A stretch of DNA of 48,137 bases from Acidobacteria bacterium RIFCSPLOWO2_02_FULL_61_28 (GTDB lineage: Bacteria; Acidobacteriota; Terriglobia; 2-12-FULL-54-10). Below are positions 9,036 through 16,960 of the stretch, piece by piece (positions within the stretch are counted from its first letter, which is position 1; every line of letters starts with the position of its first letter). Location: contig MEKR01000102.1 of assembly GCA_001767035.1 (NCBI GenBank), positions 1 to 48,137 on the forward strand, in the 5' to 3' direction. A model generated the notes under the pieces. The model had not been told where the DNA came from. It did not search any database and saw only the letters and a list, made by a program, of their open reading frames with translations. Both the position numbers and the translations under genes were made by a program.

Positions 9036-10166
9036 ATGAGAAGTCTGTTCCGTAGAACGCCGACGGTGGCGAATGGGTTTGCTCAGTCAGTCGCCTCGCC
9101 GGCGATCAAGAGCGAGAGGCGCTTGTCGTTCTTTGAGCGATTCTTGTCCATCTGGGTCGTGCTGTGCATGATCGCCGGTGTGCTCGTTGGAAGATTGCTG
9201 CCCCTCGCTGTTCAGAATATCCGAAGCATTGAATTTGGAAGGGGCAGCCAGATCAATTTGCCCATCGCCGTCTTGATTTGGCTCATGATTACGCCGATGA
9301 TGATGAAGGTTGATTTCGGCGCGATCCGCAATGTGGGGAAGAGGCCGACAGGCCTGTTGGTCACGCTCTTCGTGAACTGGTTGCTAAAGCCGTTCTCCAT
9401 GGCGTTTCTCGCGTGGCTCTTCTTCCGCTTCGTTTTCTCGGCGTTCGTCGCTCCCGCAGAAGCCGATCAGTACATCGCCGGGTGCATCATCCTTGCCGCA
9501 GCACCCTGCACTGCAATGGTGTTCGTGTGGAGCCATCTCACGGAGGGAGACGCGGCATATACGCTGGTTCAAGTTTCGGTCAACGACCTCATCATGCTGG
9601 TTCTGTTTGCGCCCATCGTTCAGTTCCTCGTTACCGGGGCCTCGTCTCTGACGGTGCCATTCCGCGTGCTGGTGTATTCAGTGTTTGTGTTCATCGTGAT
9701 ACCGCTCTCCGCTGGAACAGCCCTCCGAACCTGGCTGATTCACAAACATGGAAAGAGCGGGTTCGAAACGGCGCTGCTGCCGAAGTTCGCGCCCGTTACG
9801 ATTGCTGCTCTGCTGGCGACCTTGGTCCTGATTTTCGCCTTCCAATCGGACAATATCCTCAACCGCTCCTTCCACGTTCTCTTAATCGCTGTCCCGATCA
9901 CGATTCAGGTTTACCTGAATTCTTCCGTTGTTTATGGACTCATGTGGTTTCTGAAGGTCGAGCACTCGGTAGCCGCCCCGGGGGCCTTAATCGGCGCAAG
10001 CAACTTTTTTGAGCTTGCTGTGGCTACGGCGATCGCGCTCTTTGGGCCGGAATCCGGGGCGGCCCTGGCGACGGTAGTCGGTGTGCTTGTGGAGGTCCCG
10101 GTCATGCTGTCTGTATGCTCGGTTTGCAACCGGACCCGGCACTGGTTCAGATTCGAGACCGGATAG
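9036..10166 (+). CDS. acr3: Acr3-family arsenite efflux permease
   Basis: A 376-residue inner-membrane arsenite exporter of the Acr3 (BASS superfamily) type, with about ten membrane helices. I start it at ATG 9036, five bases after AGG; GTG 9030 is also in frame. Hallmarks are LIWLMITPMMMKVDF, the metalloid-binding Cys158 in ILAAAPCTAMVFVWS and Glu326 in IGASNFFELAVATAI, plus PITIQVYLNSSVVYGLMW. The N-terminal 30 residues are a hydrophilic extension. A truncated arsenate reductase follows immediately, so this was once a small arsenic-resistance operon; no ArsR repressor gene is visible on either side. Confidence 0.94.
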   Translation: MRSLFRRTPTVANGFAQSVASPAIKSERRLSFFERFLSIWVVLCMIAGVLVGRLLPLAVQNIRSIEFGRGSQINLPIAVLIWLMITPMMMKVDFGAIRNVGKRPTGLLVTLFVNWLLKPFSMAFLAWLFFRFVFSAFVAPAEADQYIAGCIILAAAPCTAMVFVWSHLTEGDAAYTLVQVSVNDLIMLVLFAPIVQFLVTGASSLTVPFRVLVYSVFVFIVIPLSAGTALRTWLIHKHGKSGFETALLPKFAPVTIAALLATLVLIFAFQSDNILNRSFHVLLIAVPITIQVYLNSSVVYGLMWFLKVEHSVAAPGALIGASNFFELAVATAIALFGPESGAALATVVGVLVEVPVMLSVCSVCNRTRHWFRFETG

Positions 10167-10175
10167 TTACGTTCC

Positions 10176-10259
10176 ATGGGACAAAAAAAGGTGCTCATCT
10201 CATGTACGGGCAACTCAGCCCGGAGTGAGATGGCCGAAGGTCCTCTCATTCACCGCTGA
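10176..10259 (+). pseudogene. arsC: Truncated arsenate reductase (ArsC, LMW-phosphatase type)
   Basis: Nine bases after acr3 an ATG opens a 27-codon frame that contains VLISCTGNSARSEMAEG. This is the N-terminal strand and P-loop (Cys-X5-Arg) of thioredoxin-coupled arsenate reductases, normally about 130-140 residues. The frame then stops (TGA at 10257-10259) and no further ArsC sequence is seen in any frame before ccmB. The gene is therefore cut after the catalytic loop. The position right behind an arsenite pump supports the identity. Only the nucleophile loop survives, so no reductase activity is expected. Confidence 0.85.
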
Positions 10260-10340
10260 CAAACCATTTGCTTTTTTGCGCCATCCCCGCTTGAATAAGG
10301 GTTCACACGAGGTGAATTCCGGCCAGGAGGAGCGTCCGGC

Positions 10341-11021
10341 TTGCCGTTCTGGAAAACTGTGGCTGTCATTCTAAAAAAAGACCTCCGGGTGGAGTTTCGG
10401 ACAAAGGAAGTCTTTAACTCCGCGGCGGTCTTTGCGCTGCTGGTCATCGTGACGTTCAGCATGGCGTTTGAGCCGAGCGCGGAGCAGACCCGCGAGTTCT
10501 CCGGCGGCTTGCTCTGGGTGGCGTTCACCTTCTCCGCGATGCTGGGGCTGAGCCGCACGTTTGCCCGCGAAGTCCCCAACGACTGCCTGCAAGGACTGCG
10601 GATGGCGCCGATCTCGGCGGCGGCGATCTATACCGGAAAGCTTCTGAGCAATATTCTTTTTCTCGGGCTGATTGAAGCGATCCTGTTGCCGCTGTTTGCC
10701 GTGTTTTATAACGTTCGTCTCTGGCCCGTTGCGCCGCAACTAGCCGTGATTGTTCTGCTGGGGAGTTGGGGGTTGGCGGCGGTCGGGACCAGCTTTGCCG
10801 CCATCGCCACCAATATCCGGCTCCGCGAGCTGATGCTGCCGGTGCTGCTCTTTCCCATCGAAATCCCTCTGATCCTGTCGCTCGTCGAAGCCACCACGGC
10901 CGTGATCCGGGGAGGCGAGACCATCCTGGCTCCGGAGATATGGCTCCGAACCGCCCTGGGGTTCGACATCGTATTCACGATTCTTTCCCTGTTTCTGTTT
11001 GAATACATTCTGGAGGAATAG
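10341..11021 (+). CDS. ccmB: Haem exporter membrane subunit CcmB
   Basis: A 226-residue integral membrane protein with six predicted helices, the permease subunit of the CcmAB transporter in cytochrome c maturation. The start is TTG 10341 with a full AGGAGG at 10325-10330. The protein begins FWKTVAVILKKDLRVEFRTK, shows FTFSAMLGLSRTFAREV and DCLQGLRMAPIS, and has LGSWGLAAVGTSFAAIATN and RELMLPVLLFPIEIPLILS, all typical of CcmB. The ATPase subunit CcmA is not beside it, and ccmC, which usually follows, is missing. A hairpin and a promoter candidate separate it from ccmE, so it may be transcribed apart from ccmEFH. Confidence 0.92.
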   Translation: MPFWKTVAVILKKDLRVEFRTKEVFNSAAVFALLVIVTFSMAFEPSAEQTREFSGGLLWVAFTFSAMLGLSRTFAREVPNDCLQGLRMAPISAAAIYTGKLLSNILFLGLIEAILLPLFAVFYNVRLWPVAPQLAVIVLLGSWGLAAVGTSFAAIATNIRLRELMLPVLLFPIEIPLILSLVEATTAVIRGGETILAPEIWLRTALGFDIVFTILSLFLFEYILEE

Positions 11022-11046
11022 AACCGCGGACGCGGCAGGATGGCGA

Positions 11047-11066
11047 CCCGGGAAGTGTTTCCCGGG
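11047..11066 (+). terminator. Hairpin after ccmB
   Basis: CCCGGGAA and TTCCCGGG form a perfect 8-bp stem with loop GTGT, 25 bases after the ccmB stop. There is no T-run behind it, so terminator function is uncertain. Confidence 0.4.
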
Positions 11067-11079
11067 CTGCTGGAGCCGG

Positions 11080-11109
11080 TTGACCCACTATCTTTTTCCG
11101 TGCTAATTT
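11080..11109 (+). promoter_or_regulatory. Promoter candidate for ccmEFH
   Basis: TTGACC (11080-11085), an 18-base spacer, then TAATTT (11104-11109) preceded by TGC, an extended -10. It lies about 80 bases before the ccmE start. Confidence 0.45.
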
Positions 11110-11190
11110 AGATCAAACAATGTAGACTTTATATCGGGACCGGTTAGTCTGGTCCGGGAATTGACTGGAGAAAAGCGGAGGATTCCGACC

Positions 11191-11625
11191 ATGGCAACAA
11201 AGGGAAGAAAAACGCAGTTTGCAATCGGATTCGCGGTTATCCTGGCCACCCTGGGGTGGCTCGCCTATAGCGGAATTCAGGAGAGCAAGACGTACTACGT
11301 CACGGTCTCGGAGCTGCTCGCCAGCCCGGACGCTTCGCAACGGCGCTTTCGGGTTGCCGGGGACGTAGCCGTCGGTTCGATCCGCCGGTCGCAGGGCCGG
11401 ACCGAGTTTACCTTGGAGCAGGAAGGGAAAGTGCTGCAAGTCTACTACACCGGGACCGAGCCGCTTCCCGATACTCTGATGGACCGGGCGCAAGCCGTGG
11501 CGGATGGCCGCTATCAGACAGATGGGACGTTTCACGCGGAGACCGTTCAGGCCAAGTGCGCCTCCAAGTATGAAGCGGCTCCTCCGAAGGCCGGAGCCAA
11601 TCCGGAAACTTCAGCCAATTACTGA
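11191..11625 (+). CDS. ccmE: Periplasmic haem chaperone CcmE, cysteine (CXXXY) type
   Basis: A 144-residue CcmE that carries haem from the CcmABCD side to the CcmF lyase. Start ATG 11191 has GGAGG 9 bases upstream. One membrane anchor covers residues 10-28, followed by the OB-fold domain (TVSELLASPDASQRRFRVAG, then LQVYYTGTEPLPDTLMD and GTFHAETVQAKC). In the classical protein the haem is held by a His in a HXXXY motif; here the position is Cys123 in AKCASKY with Tyr127, the CXXXY variant known from archaea and some other bacteria. The neighbouring ccmF starts 25 bases downstream, consistent with an operon. Confidence 0.93.
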   Translation: MATKGRKTQFAIGFAVILATLGWLAYSGIQESKTYYVTVSELLASPDASQRRFRVAGDVAVGSIRRSQGRTEFTLEQEGKVLQVYYTGTEPLPDTLMDRAQAVADGRYQTDGTFHAETVQAKCASKYEAAPPKAGANPETSANY

Positions 11626-11650
11626 GCTTGTGGCGGCTCTCCAATAAACT

Positions 11651-13735
11651 ATGGAAAATGTAGCGAGCTTCGCTTTGATGCTGGCGTTTGTTCTGGCCAT
11701 GTACGCACTGGTGGCCTCGGTCTTGGGCATTCAGCGGCAAAAGGAGCGCCTGCAATATAGCGCCTACCGGGCTACGATCGCCATCTGGGTTCTCGTCACG
11801 GTGGCGATTGGCTACCTGGTCTATGCCATGATGACCAACGACTTCCGCCTCGCGGCCGTCGCCGGACACAGCAACCGGGCATTGCCTTGGTATTACAAGA
11901 TCACGGCGCTGTGGTCGGGCCAGGAAGGGTCTCTGCTGTTCTGGAGCTGGCTGCTGGCGGGCTACAGCATGGTGGCCGTGCAGCTCAATCGGGAGCGGCA
12001 TCGCTCCATGATGCCTTACGCCGTCGCTACGTTGATGGTCGTGCAGGGTTTCTTCCTGGTGCTCAATAACTTCGTGGCCAATCCGTTTCAGTTGCTGGCC
12101 TTCAACCAGGGAGGCGCGATGGTGGTGCAAGGCCCGCTCGACGGGCAGGGACTTAATCCGCTGCTTCAGTATCCCGCGATGGCAGTCCATCCCCCGCTGC
12201 TGTATCTGGGCTACGTCGGCTTCACCGTTCCGTTCGCGTTTGCCATGGCGACTCTGATTACCCGGCAGGCCGGCGAAAAGTGGATCGAAACGACGCGGCA
12301 CTGGACCATGATCACGTGGCTGTTTCTCTCGATGGGAGTCATGATGGGAGCGCGCTGGGCGTATGCGGTGCTCGGCTGGGGCGGCTATTGGGGCTGGGAC
12401 CCCGTCGAAAACGCCTCCCTGATCCCCTGGTTCACCGGCACGGCGTTTCTGCACTCGGTGATGATGCAGGAGAAACGCGGCATGATGAAGGTGTGGAACA
12501 TGGTCCTCATCTTCTCGACGTTTTTCCTTTGTATCTTCGGGACGTTTCTGACGCGCAGCGGCGTGGTCTCCTCGGTCCACGCTTTTGCCCAGTCGCCCAT
12601 CGGACCCTTCTTTGTGTCCTTTCTGGGCGCGGGAATTCTGTTTTCGGGATGGCTGATACTGGAACGGTTGGACTACCTGAAAAGCGCGAGTCAGTTGGAC
12701 TCGCTGATCTCCCGGGAAAGCAGCTTCCTGTTCAATAACCTCCTGTTGCTGGCGGCCTGCTTCTCCGTGCTGTGGGGAACGCTCTTCCCCGTGATTTCCG
12801 AAGCCGTGCAGGGGGTCAAGATCAGCGTCGGCGCTCCGTTCTTCAACAAGGTCAATATCCCCATCGGGCTGGTGCTGATGTTCCTGACCGGGGTCGGCCC
12901 GCTGTTTGCCTGGCGCAAGACCTCTCTCGCAAGCCTGCAAAAGAATTTCCTGCTTCCGGGGATCATCGCGCTGGCGATCGGCGGAGTCCTCTTCCTGTAC
13001 GGGGTTCCGGGAGCTTTGCCCGCAGTCCGGGAGTTTTATCCGCAGGTGTCGTTCATCCTGTGCGCGTTTGTAACGATCACCATTCTGATGGAGTTCTACC
13101 GCGGGGCCCGCGTCATCGGGCGAAAGAGCGGGCAGTCGCTCCTGGGCGCGGCCGTGACGCTGACGCGGCGGAACACCCGCCGCTACGGCGGCTATATCGT
13201 CCACTTCGGGATGGTGCTCATCTTCATCGGGATCACGGGGACGGCGTTTAACCAGCAGCGGGAGCAGGAGATGGTGGCGGGGGATCGGATGGAACTCGGT
13301 CCCTACACGCTTCGCTTGCGCGAATTGACGGGCCAGGACAACCCCAACTACGCCACGCAACATGCCGTGCTCGAGCTTTCTCGCGGAGAACAATCGCTGG
13401 GGGTTCTGCGGCCGGAGCGCCGGTTCTACAAGGCGAGCCGCCAGCCCACCACCGAAGTCGCCATCCGCCCGCGCCTCAACGAAGACCTCTATGTGGTCTT
13501 CTCCGGAATGACGCAGACGCAGGGGGGGCAAAGCGAGCGCGCGGTGATCAGCGCTCACCGCAATCCGCTGGTCAACTGGATCTGGCTGGGAGGATTGGTG
13601 CTGGTGCTCGGGACGCTGATCGCGTTGATTCCGTCACAACCCGGCGCAACTCCCAGTCCGGTCCGCGCGGCTTCGGTGGCGACGGAAGCAAGACTGAAAG
13701 AGAGCGATGAGATTCTGGCAAAGACCACTCCTTAG
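11651..13735 (+). CDS. ccmF: Cytochrome c haem lyase CcmF
   Basis: A 694-residue, multi-spanning inner-membrane protein that attaches haem covalently to apocytochromes c. The WWD haem-handling motif is clear at about residues 241-256 (WGGYWGWDPVENASLIPW). Other family blocks are WSGQEGSLLFWSW, LNPLLQYPAMAVHPPLLYLG, GTFLTRSGVVSSVHAFAQSP and, near the end, RRYGGYIVHFGMVLIFIGI; conserved His residues occur in VHPP and VHAF. A periplasmic domain precedes the last helix (WIWLGGLVLVLGTLIALIP). The length is normal. The ccmH start lies 29 bases inside its 3' end, suggesting coupled translation. Confidence 0.96.
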   Translation: MENVASFALMLAFVLAMYALVASVLGIQRQKERLQYSAYRATIAIWVLVTVAIGYLVYAMMTNDFRLAAVAGHSNRALPWYYKITALWSGQEGSLLFWSWLLAGYSMVAVQLNRERHRSMMPYAVATLMVVQGFFLVLNNFVANPFQLLAFNQGGAMVVQGPLDGQGLNPLLQYPAMAVHPPLLYLGYVGFTVPFAFAMATLITRQAGEKWIETTRHWTMITWLFLSMGVMMGARWAYAVLGWGGYWGWDPVENASLIPWFTGTAFLHSVMMQEKRGMMKVWNMVLIFSTFFLCIFGTFLTRSGVVSSVHAFAQSPIGPFFVSFLGAGILFSGWLILERLDYLKSASQLDSLISRESSFLFNNLLLLAACFSVLWGTLFPVISEAVQGVKISVGAPFFNKVNIPIGLVLMFLTGVGPLFAWRKTSLASLQKNFLLPGIIALAIGGVLFLYGVPGALPAVREFYPQVSFILCAFVTITILMEFYRGARVIGRKSGQSLLGAAVTLTRRNTRRYGGYIVHFGMVLIFIGITGTAFNQQREQEMVAGDRMELGPYTLRLRELTGQDNPNYATQHAVLELSRGEQSLGVLRPERRFYKASRQPTTEVAIRPRLNEDLYVVFSGMTQTQGGQSERAVISAHRNPLVNWIWLGGLVLVLGTLIALIPSQPGATPSPVRAASVATEARLKESDEILAKTTP

Positions 13736-14252
13736 GTTCTCCGGAACCATGGCGGCCGCGCTGCTGGTCGGCCTCGGTTTGATCGGTCCCTTCGTTGGGG
13801 CGCAAGAGGCAGGCGAGGACGAGGCAGCGTTCCGCAGGGTTTCCAATCGCCTGCTGTGCCAGTGCGGTTGCAGTTACATGGTTCTTTCCTGCAACCACCT
13901 GGATTGCTCTTCGGCTACCTACATTCGCAAGACAATTCGGACTTCGCTCGCGGCGGGCAAGACGGAAGACGCGATTGTGGCCGGCTTCGTGGAACAATAC
14001 GGAGCCAAGATCCTCCCGGAACCTCCCCGGCAGGGTTTCTCCTGGATGGCCTGGCTCATGCCGTTTGCCGCGCTGTTGCTCGGCGGCGGAGCCGTCTCTT
14101 ACGTCCTGTGGCGATGGAAAAAGGGACCCTCCGCAGAAGAGTTTGTAGAGAATCCTTCGGAACAGGGGACGGAACCCGCCTCGCCCGAAGTCTCGCCCGC
14201 CCTCGTCGAAAAGTACCGCGCCCAGATTGACCGGGACCTTGAGAACGAGTAA
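13707..14252 (+). CDS. ccmH: Cytochrome c biogenesis protein CcmH
   Basis: A 181-residue thiol-redox protein that keeps apocytochrome CXXCH motifs reduced for CcmF. It has a signal/anchor sequence (residues 12-31), the family domain, and a membrane helix at about 112-132 (AWLMPFAALLLGGGAVSYVLW), followed by a charged cytoplasmic tail. The redox site reads LLCQCGCS (Cys51, 53 and 55) in place of the classic LRCXXC, and two more cysteines follow (Cys62, Cys67). The start ATG 13707 overlaps ccmF by 29 bases; ATG 13749 is an alternative. No ccmG thioredoxin gene follows. Confidence 0.88.
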   Translation: MRFWQRPLLRFSGTMAAALLVGLGLIGPFVGAQEAGEDEAAFRRVSNRLLCQCGCSYMVLSCNHLDCSSATYIRKTIRTSLAAGKTEDAIVAGFVEQYGAKILPEPPRQGFSWMAWLMPFAALLLGGGAVSYVLWRWKKGPSAEEFVENPSEQGTEPASPEVSPALVEKYRAQIDRDLENE

Positions 14253-14395
14253 GCCCCTTGCGGCAGGCGGGGAATCCAGAACGACAAACCAGCTCAGCCC
14301 CAGTTCCGTACTAAGCGGCGGAGCTTCGCGCACTCGCGGTGCAGCGCGGCGGTGACGCGGCGAGCCTGTGTTCGGGCGGTCCCAACCAGAGCGCC

Positions 14396-14758
14396 TTATG
14401 GCCGTCTGGATTCCGGAAGGCGGGGTTTGGCCGGGCGGAGGACCGCCGCCAGGATGGCGAGCTTGACGTACTCCAGCGGCTCGCTGTGGCGCAAGACCGA
14501 GACGATCCCTGCTTCCCAGACCTGCTCGAGGTCCACTACCCCGGAGGCGATCAGGACCGTCTTGGCAGGATTGCTGAGCGGCTGTGGCAGGTGCTCCAAA
14601 TCAATTACCCGCACCTCATTCACAACCCCCTTCGGCAACTCCTCCCCATTTCCATTGAGAATCCGGCAATCGGCGAAGGTCGGGTCTGCCCGCAGACACC
14701 GAATCAGTTGTTCCGCATAGCTCGAATCGCTGAGGGTGATGTGAACTACCCGGTTCAT
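14396..14758 (-). CDS. Receiver-like domain protein, unknown function
   Basis: A protein of 120 residues that looks like a stand-alone, degenerate response-regulator receiver. It begins MNRVVHITLSDSSYAEQLIR, and has predicted alternating strands and helices: VVNEVRVIDLEHLP, then KTVLIASGVVDLEQVWEAG, SVLRHSEPLEYVKLAILAA. The VRVIDLEHL strand sits where the phospho-acceptor Asp would be, with Asp in place, but the acidic pair after the first strand is not obvious. Start 14758 has AGGAC upstream; longer frames to 14860 lack a ribosome site. It is divergent from the PAS/sigma-54 activator, which may be a partner. Family assignment is by fold impression only. Confidence 0.6.
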   Translation of the reverse strand: MNRVVHITLSDSSYAEQLIRCLRADPTFADCRILNGNGEELPKGVVNEVRVIDLEHLPQPLSNPAKTVLIASGVVDLEQVWEAGIVSVLRHSEPLEYVKLAILAAVLRPAKPRLPESRRP

Positions 14759-15233
14759 CCTCTGTCCTACCGTGGATCGTTTCCGGCTACTTCGACTCGA
14801 GATTTCCCGTATAACCCTCGAAGGAGTACTCATGCCTTGTATGGTAGTTGTCGTTTTCATTGAGTTCCTTCGACCCTAACTCCATAGCTATTAGGCCGAC
14901 ACCTTGCCACGATTACCAACTCTCCCCGGCGAGGCTCTCCGCCCCGGCCACCAATATCTATGCACGCCAGAATCCAAATCCCATTCCGACGCAACGCCGT
15001 GGAGCCACTAGCTGCTAAATGCAGGCTGGGCAGCAAGAAAGCGGATAGTATGGGCCGAATCCCACACAAATTGGGCTATTTGGCACAACTTTTGGCGGGG
15101 CTAAGCCCTCCCTGATCCAAGTGGCCTCGGTGGAGGAAAAGCCCGTGCAGGGCCATTCCCGTCCGGGGTGGGGAATTTCACCCAAAAATCCCTCATTGCC
15201 AAAAGAATTTCGTGGTATAGTGAAATTAAAGCA
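14759..15233. other. Divergent intergenic region before the sigma-54 activator
   Basis: About 475 bases between two divergent genes. The only features seen are a sigma-54-like element (15081-15096) and an AT-rich TATAGT at 15216-15221 just before the activator. No gene was recognised. Confidence 0.5.
15081..15096 (+). promoter_or_regulatory. Imperfect sigma-54-type -24/-12 element
   Basis: TGGCAC, five bases, then TTGGC. The -24 half is perfect; the -12 half deviates from TTGCW by one position. It lies about 140 bases upstream of the sigma-54 activator gene, suggesting possible autoregulation. Confidence 0.3.
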
Positions 15234-16568
15234 ATGGCGAAATTTGTACAACTATGGGAGAACGAACGGACGCTCCAGGCGGTGTTGGACAACATCTCCG
15301 ACGGCGTGCTGACCTACGACCGCGACCTGCGCATCACCGGGATCAACCGGGCTGCGGAAGATATCCTGGGATATGCGGGCGCGGATATTGTAGGCCGTGG
15401 CTGCCGCGAAGTGTTTCGCTGCGGAGTGTGCGACCCCGGATGCGGATTTGCGGTGGCGCTCTCCACTCTGCAACCGGTCTCCAACTCGACGGTCCGCATC
15501 CACACTGCGGAGGGATTGGAGCGCCTGGCCCTGATTCACACAACCCCGATCGAGGACGGCCAGGGACGATTGGACGGGGTCGTGGTGACGTTCCGGGACG
15601 TCACCGAGCAGGTCGAGCCGCAGAACCGCTCCTTTGTCACCGAATCGCCGCGCATGAGACAGGTGCTCGGCTTCGTACGCAAGGTGGCGTCGAGCGAGGC
15701 CACTTCCATCCTCATCGAGGGCGAGAGCGGCACCGGCAAGGACCTGATCGCCAAGACCATTCATTACCAAAGCATGCGGCAGGCCCAGCCCTTTATCGCG
15801 ATCAATTGTGCGGCCATCCCGGAGAACCTGCTCGAAGCCGAACTGTTCGGGTATGAAAAAGGCTCGTTTACCGACGCTAAGAACCAGAAGCGCGGCTTGA
15901 TCGAGCTGGCCGACAAAGGCTCGCTGCTGCTGGATGAGATCGCCGAGATGCCCATGATCCTGCAAGCCAAGCTCTTGCGGGTGCTCGAGGACCAGCGGGT
16001 GCGCCGCATCGGCGGTGTGCGCGACTTCTCCGTGGACGTGCGCGTCATCGCCGTGACCAACCGGAACCTCCAGGAGGCGGTGCAAGCCGGCGCCTTCCGC
16101 CAGGACCTCTACTATCGCCTGAACGTCATCCAGATCTATATCCCGCCGTTGCGGGAGCGCCCCGAAGACGTCGTGCCCCTGGTGAGCTTCTTCCTCAACC
16201 ACTACAACAATAAATTCAAGCGGAAGATCCAGGGGATCACGCCGGACGCGGAAAAGCTTCTGCAACGATATTACTGGCCGGGCAACGTGCGGGAATTGCG
16301 CAATGCGATTGAACGCGCCATGATCCTGGAGGATACCCCCCATCTGCGGGCCGTGAACTTGCCGATTGCCGTGAACCGCATCGCGCCCCCTTCGGTGCCC
16401 GGAGGTCTGGAGATTCCCGACAACGGCATTTCCCTGGAGCAGACCGAACGCGAGTTAATCGCGCAGGCCCTGGCCAAGACCAGCGGCAACCAGACTCACG
16501 CGGCCCGTCTGCTCAGCATCACGCGCGACACCCTCCGCTACAAGATGAAGAAATACCAGTTGGCATAA
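15234..16568 (+). CDS. PAS-domain sigma-54-dependent transcriptional activator
   Basis: A 444-residue enhancer-binding protein that would sense a signal through its PAS domain and drive sigma-54 RNA polymerase. The PAS domain (about 10-125) carries four cysteines, Cys57, Cys63, Cys66 and Cys70, in a C-X6-C-X2-C-X3-C cluster. The AAA+ domain follows: Walker A GESGTGKD (163-170), loop GSFTDA (210-215; the classic form is GAFTGA), Walker B GSLLLDEIAEMP (229-240), and FRQDLYYRLNV near 289. A Fis-type helix-turn-helix ends the protein (NQTHAARLLSITRDTLRYKM). Start at ATG 15234 is by domain alignment; the ribosome site is weak. The following gene is lactate dehydrogenase, but no strong sigma-54 site lies before it, so the target is unknown. 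Confidence 0.92.
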   Translation: MAKFVQLWENERTLQAVLDNISDGVLTYDRDLRITGINRAAEDILGYAGADIVGRGCREVFRCGVCDPGCGFAVALSTLQPVSNSTVRIHTAEGLERLALIHTTPIEDGQGRLDGVVVTFRDVTEQVEPQNRSFVTESPRMRQVLGFVRKVASSEATSILIEGESGTGKDLIAKTIHYQSMRQAQPFIAINCAAIPENLLEAELFGYEKGSFTDAKNQKRGLIELADKGSLLLDEIAEMPMILQAKLLRVLEDQRVRRIGGVRDFSVDVRVIAVTNRNLQEAVQAGAFRQDLYYRLNVIQIYIPPLRERPEDVVPLVSFFLNHYNNKFKRKIQGITPDAEKLLQRYYWPGNVRELRNAIERAMILEDTPHLRAVNLPIAVNRIAPPSVPGGLEIPDNGISLEQTERELIAQALAKTSGNQTHAARLLSITRDTLRYKMKKYQLA

Positions 16569-16960
16569 GCCCCCAGCCCTCCTCTTGCCGGAACACCCTT
16601 TTGATGGAGGAATCACCCCAGGACACGCAATGGTTCCCCGAGAGGCGTTGTCGTACTTCTGACGACCTCGTGTAGCTGCGATGCTGATGCAACGTACCGT
16701 CGCACAATATCCATTGTAGTTTCTGATAGTTATGGTGATTCAGGAGGTGTCATGGAAACACAGGATGGGTAAACAGAAACAGCGGACACCATCGCTCCCG
16801 ACCAAATCTTTGGCCCCCGGTTTGCTGCCTCTCGGGGGAAGTCGCTGATGGCCGATTCCCACTGAGCCTGGAGAGGAGCCGGCTCGGATGAGGAAGAGAT
16901 CGAGCGCGCCGAACCAATTTCGATTCCATAGAAATCTTTCTCCATCGGAAGGAGACCCCC
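16569..16960. other. Intergenic region with two tiny reading frames
   Basis: Nearly 400 bases before ldh. ATG 16752 follows a perfect AGGAGGTGTC yet stops after six codons; the same frame then stays open for 30 more codons to a TGA. A second ATG (16888) opens a 30-codon frame that overlaps the ldh start. Either could be a leader peptide; no protein family is recognisable. GTCGT and ACGAC around 16647 form a weak hairpin. Confidence 0.4.

Noticed and set aside
11408-13558. A 716-codon open frame opposite ccmF
   Set aside because: It is antisense to the clear ccmF gene. The composition (Arg/Gln/His/Pro-rich, no domain) is what GC-rich third positions of a real gene produce on the other strand.
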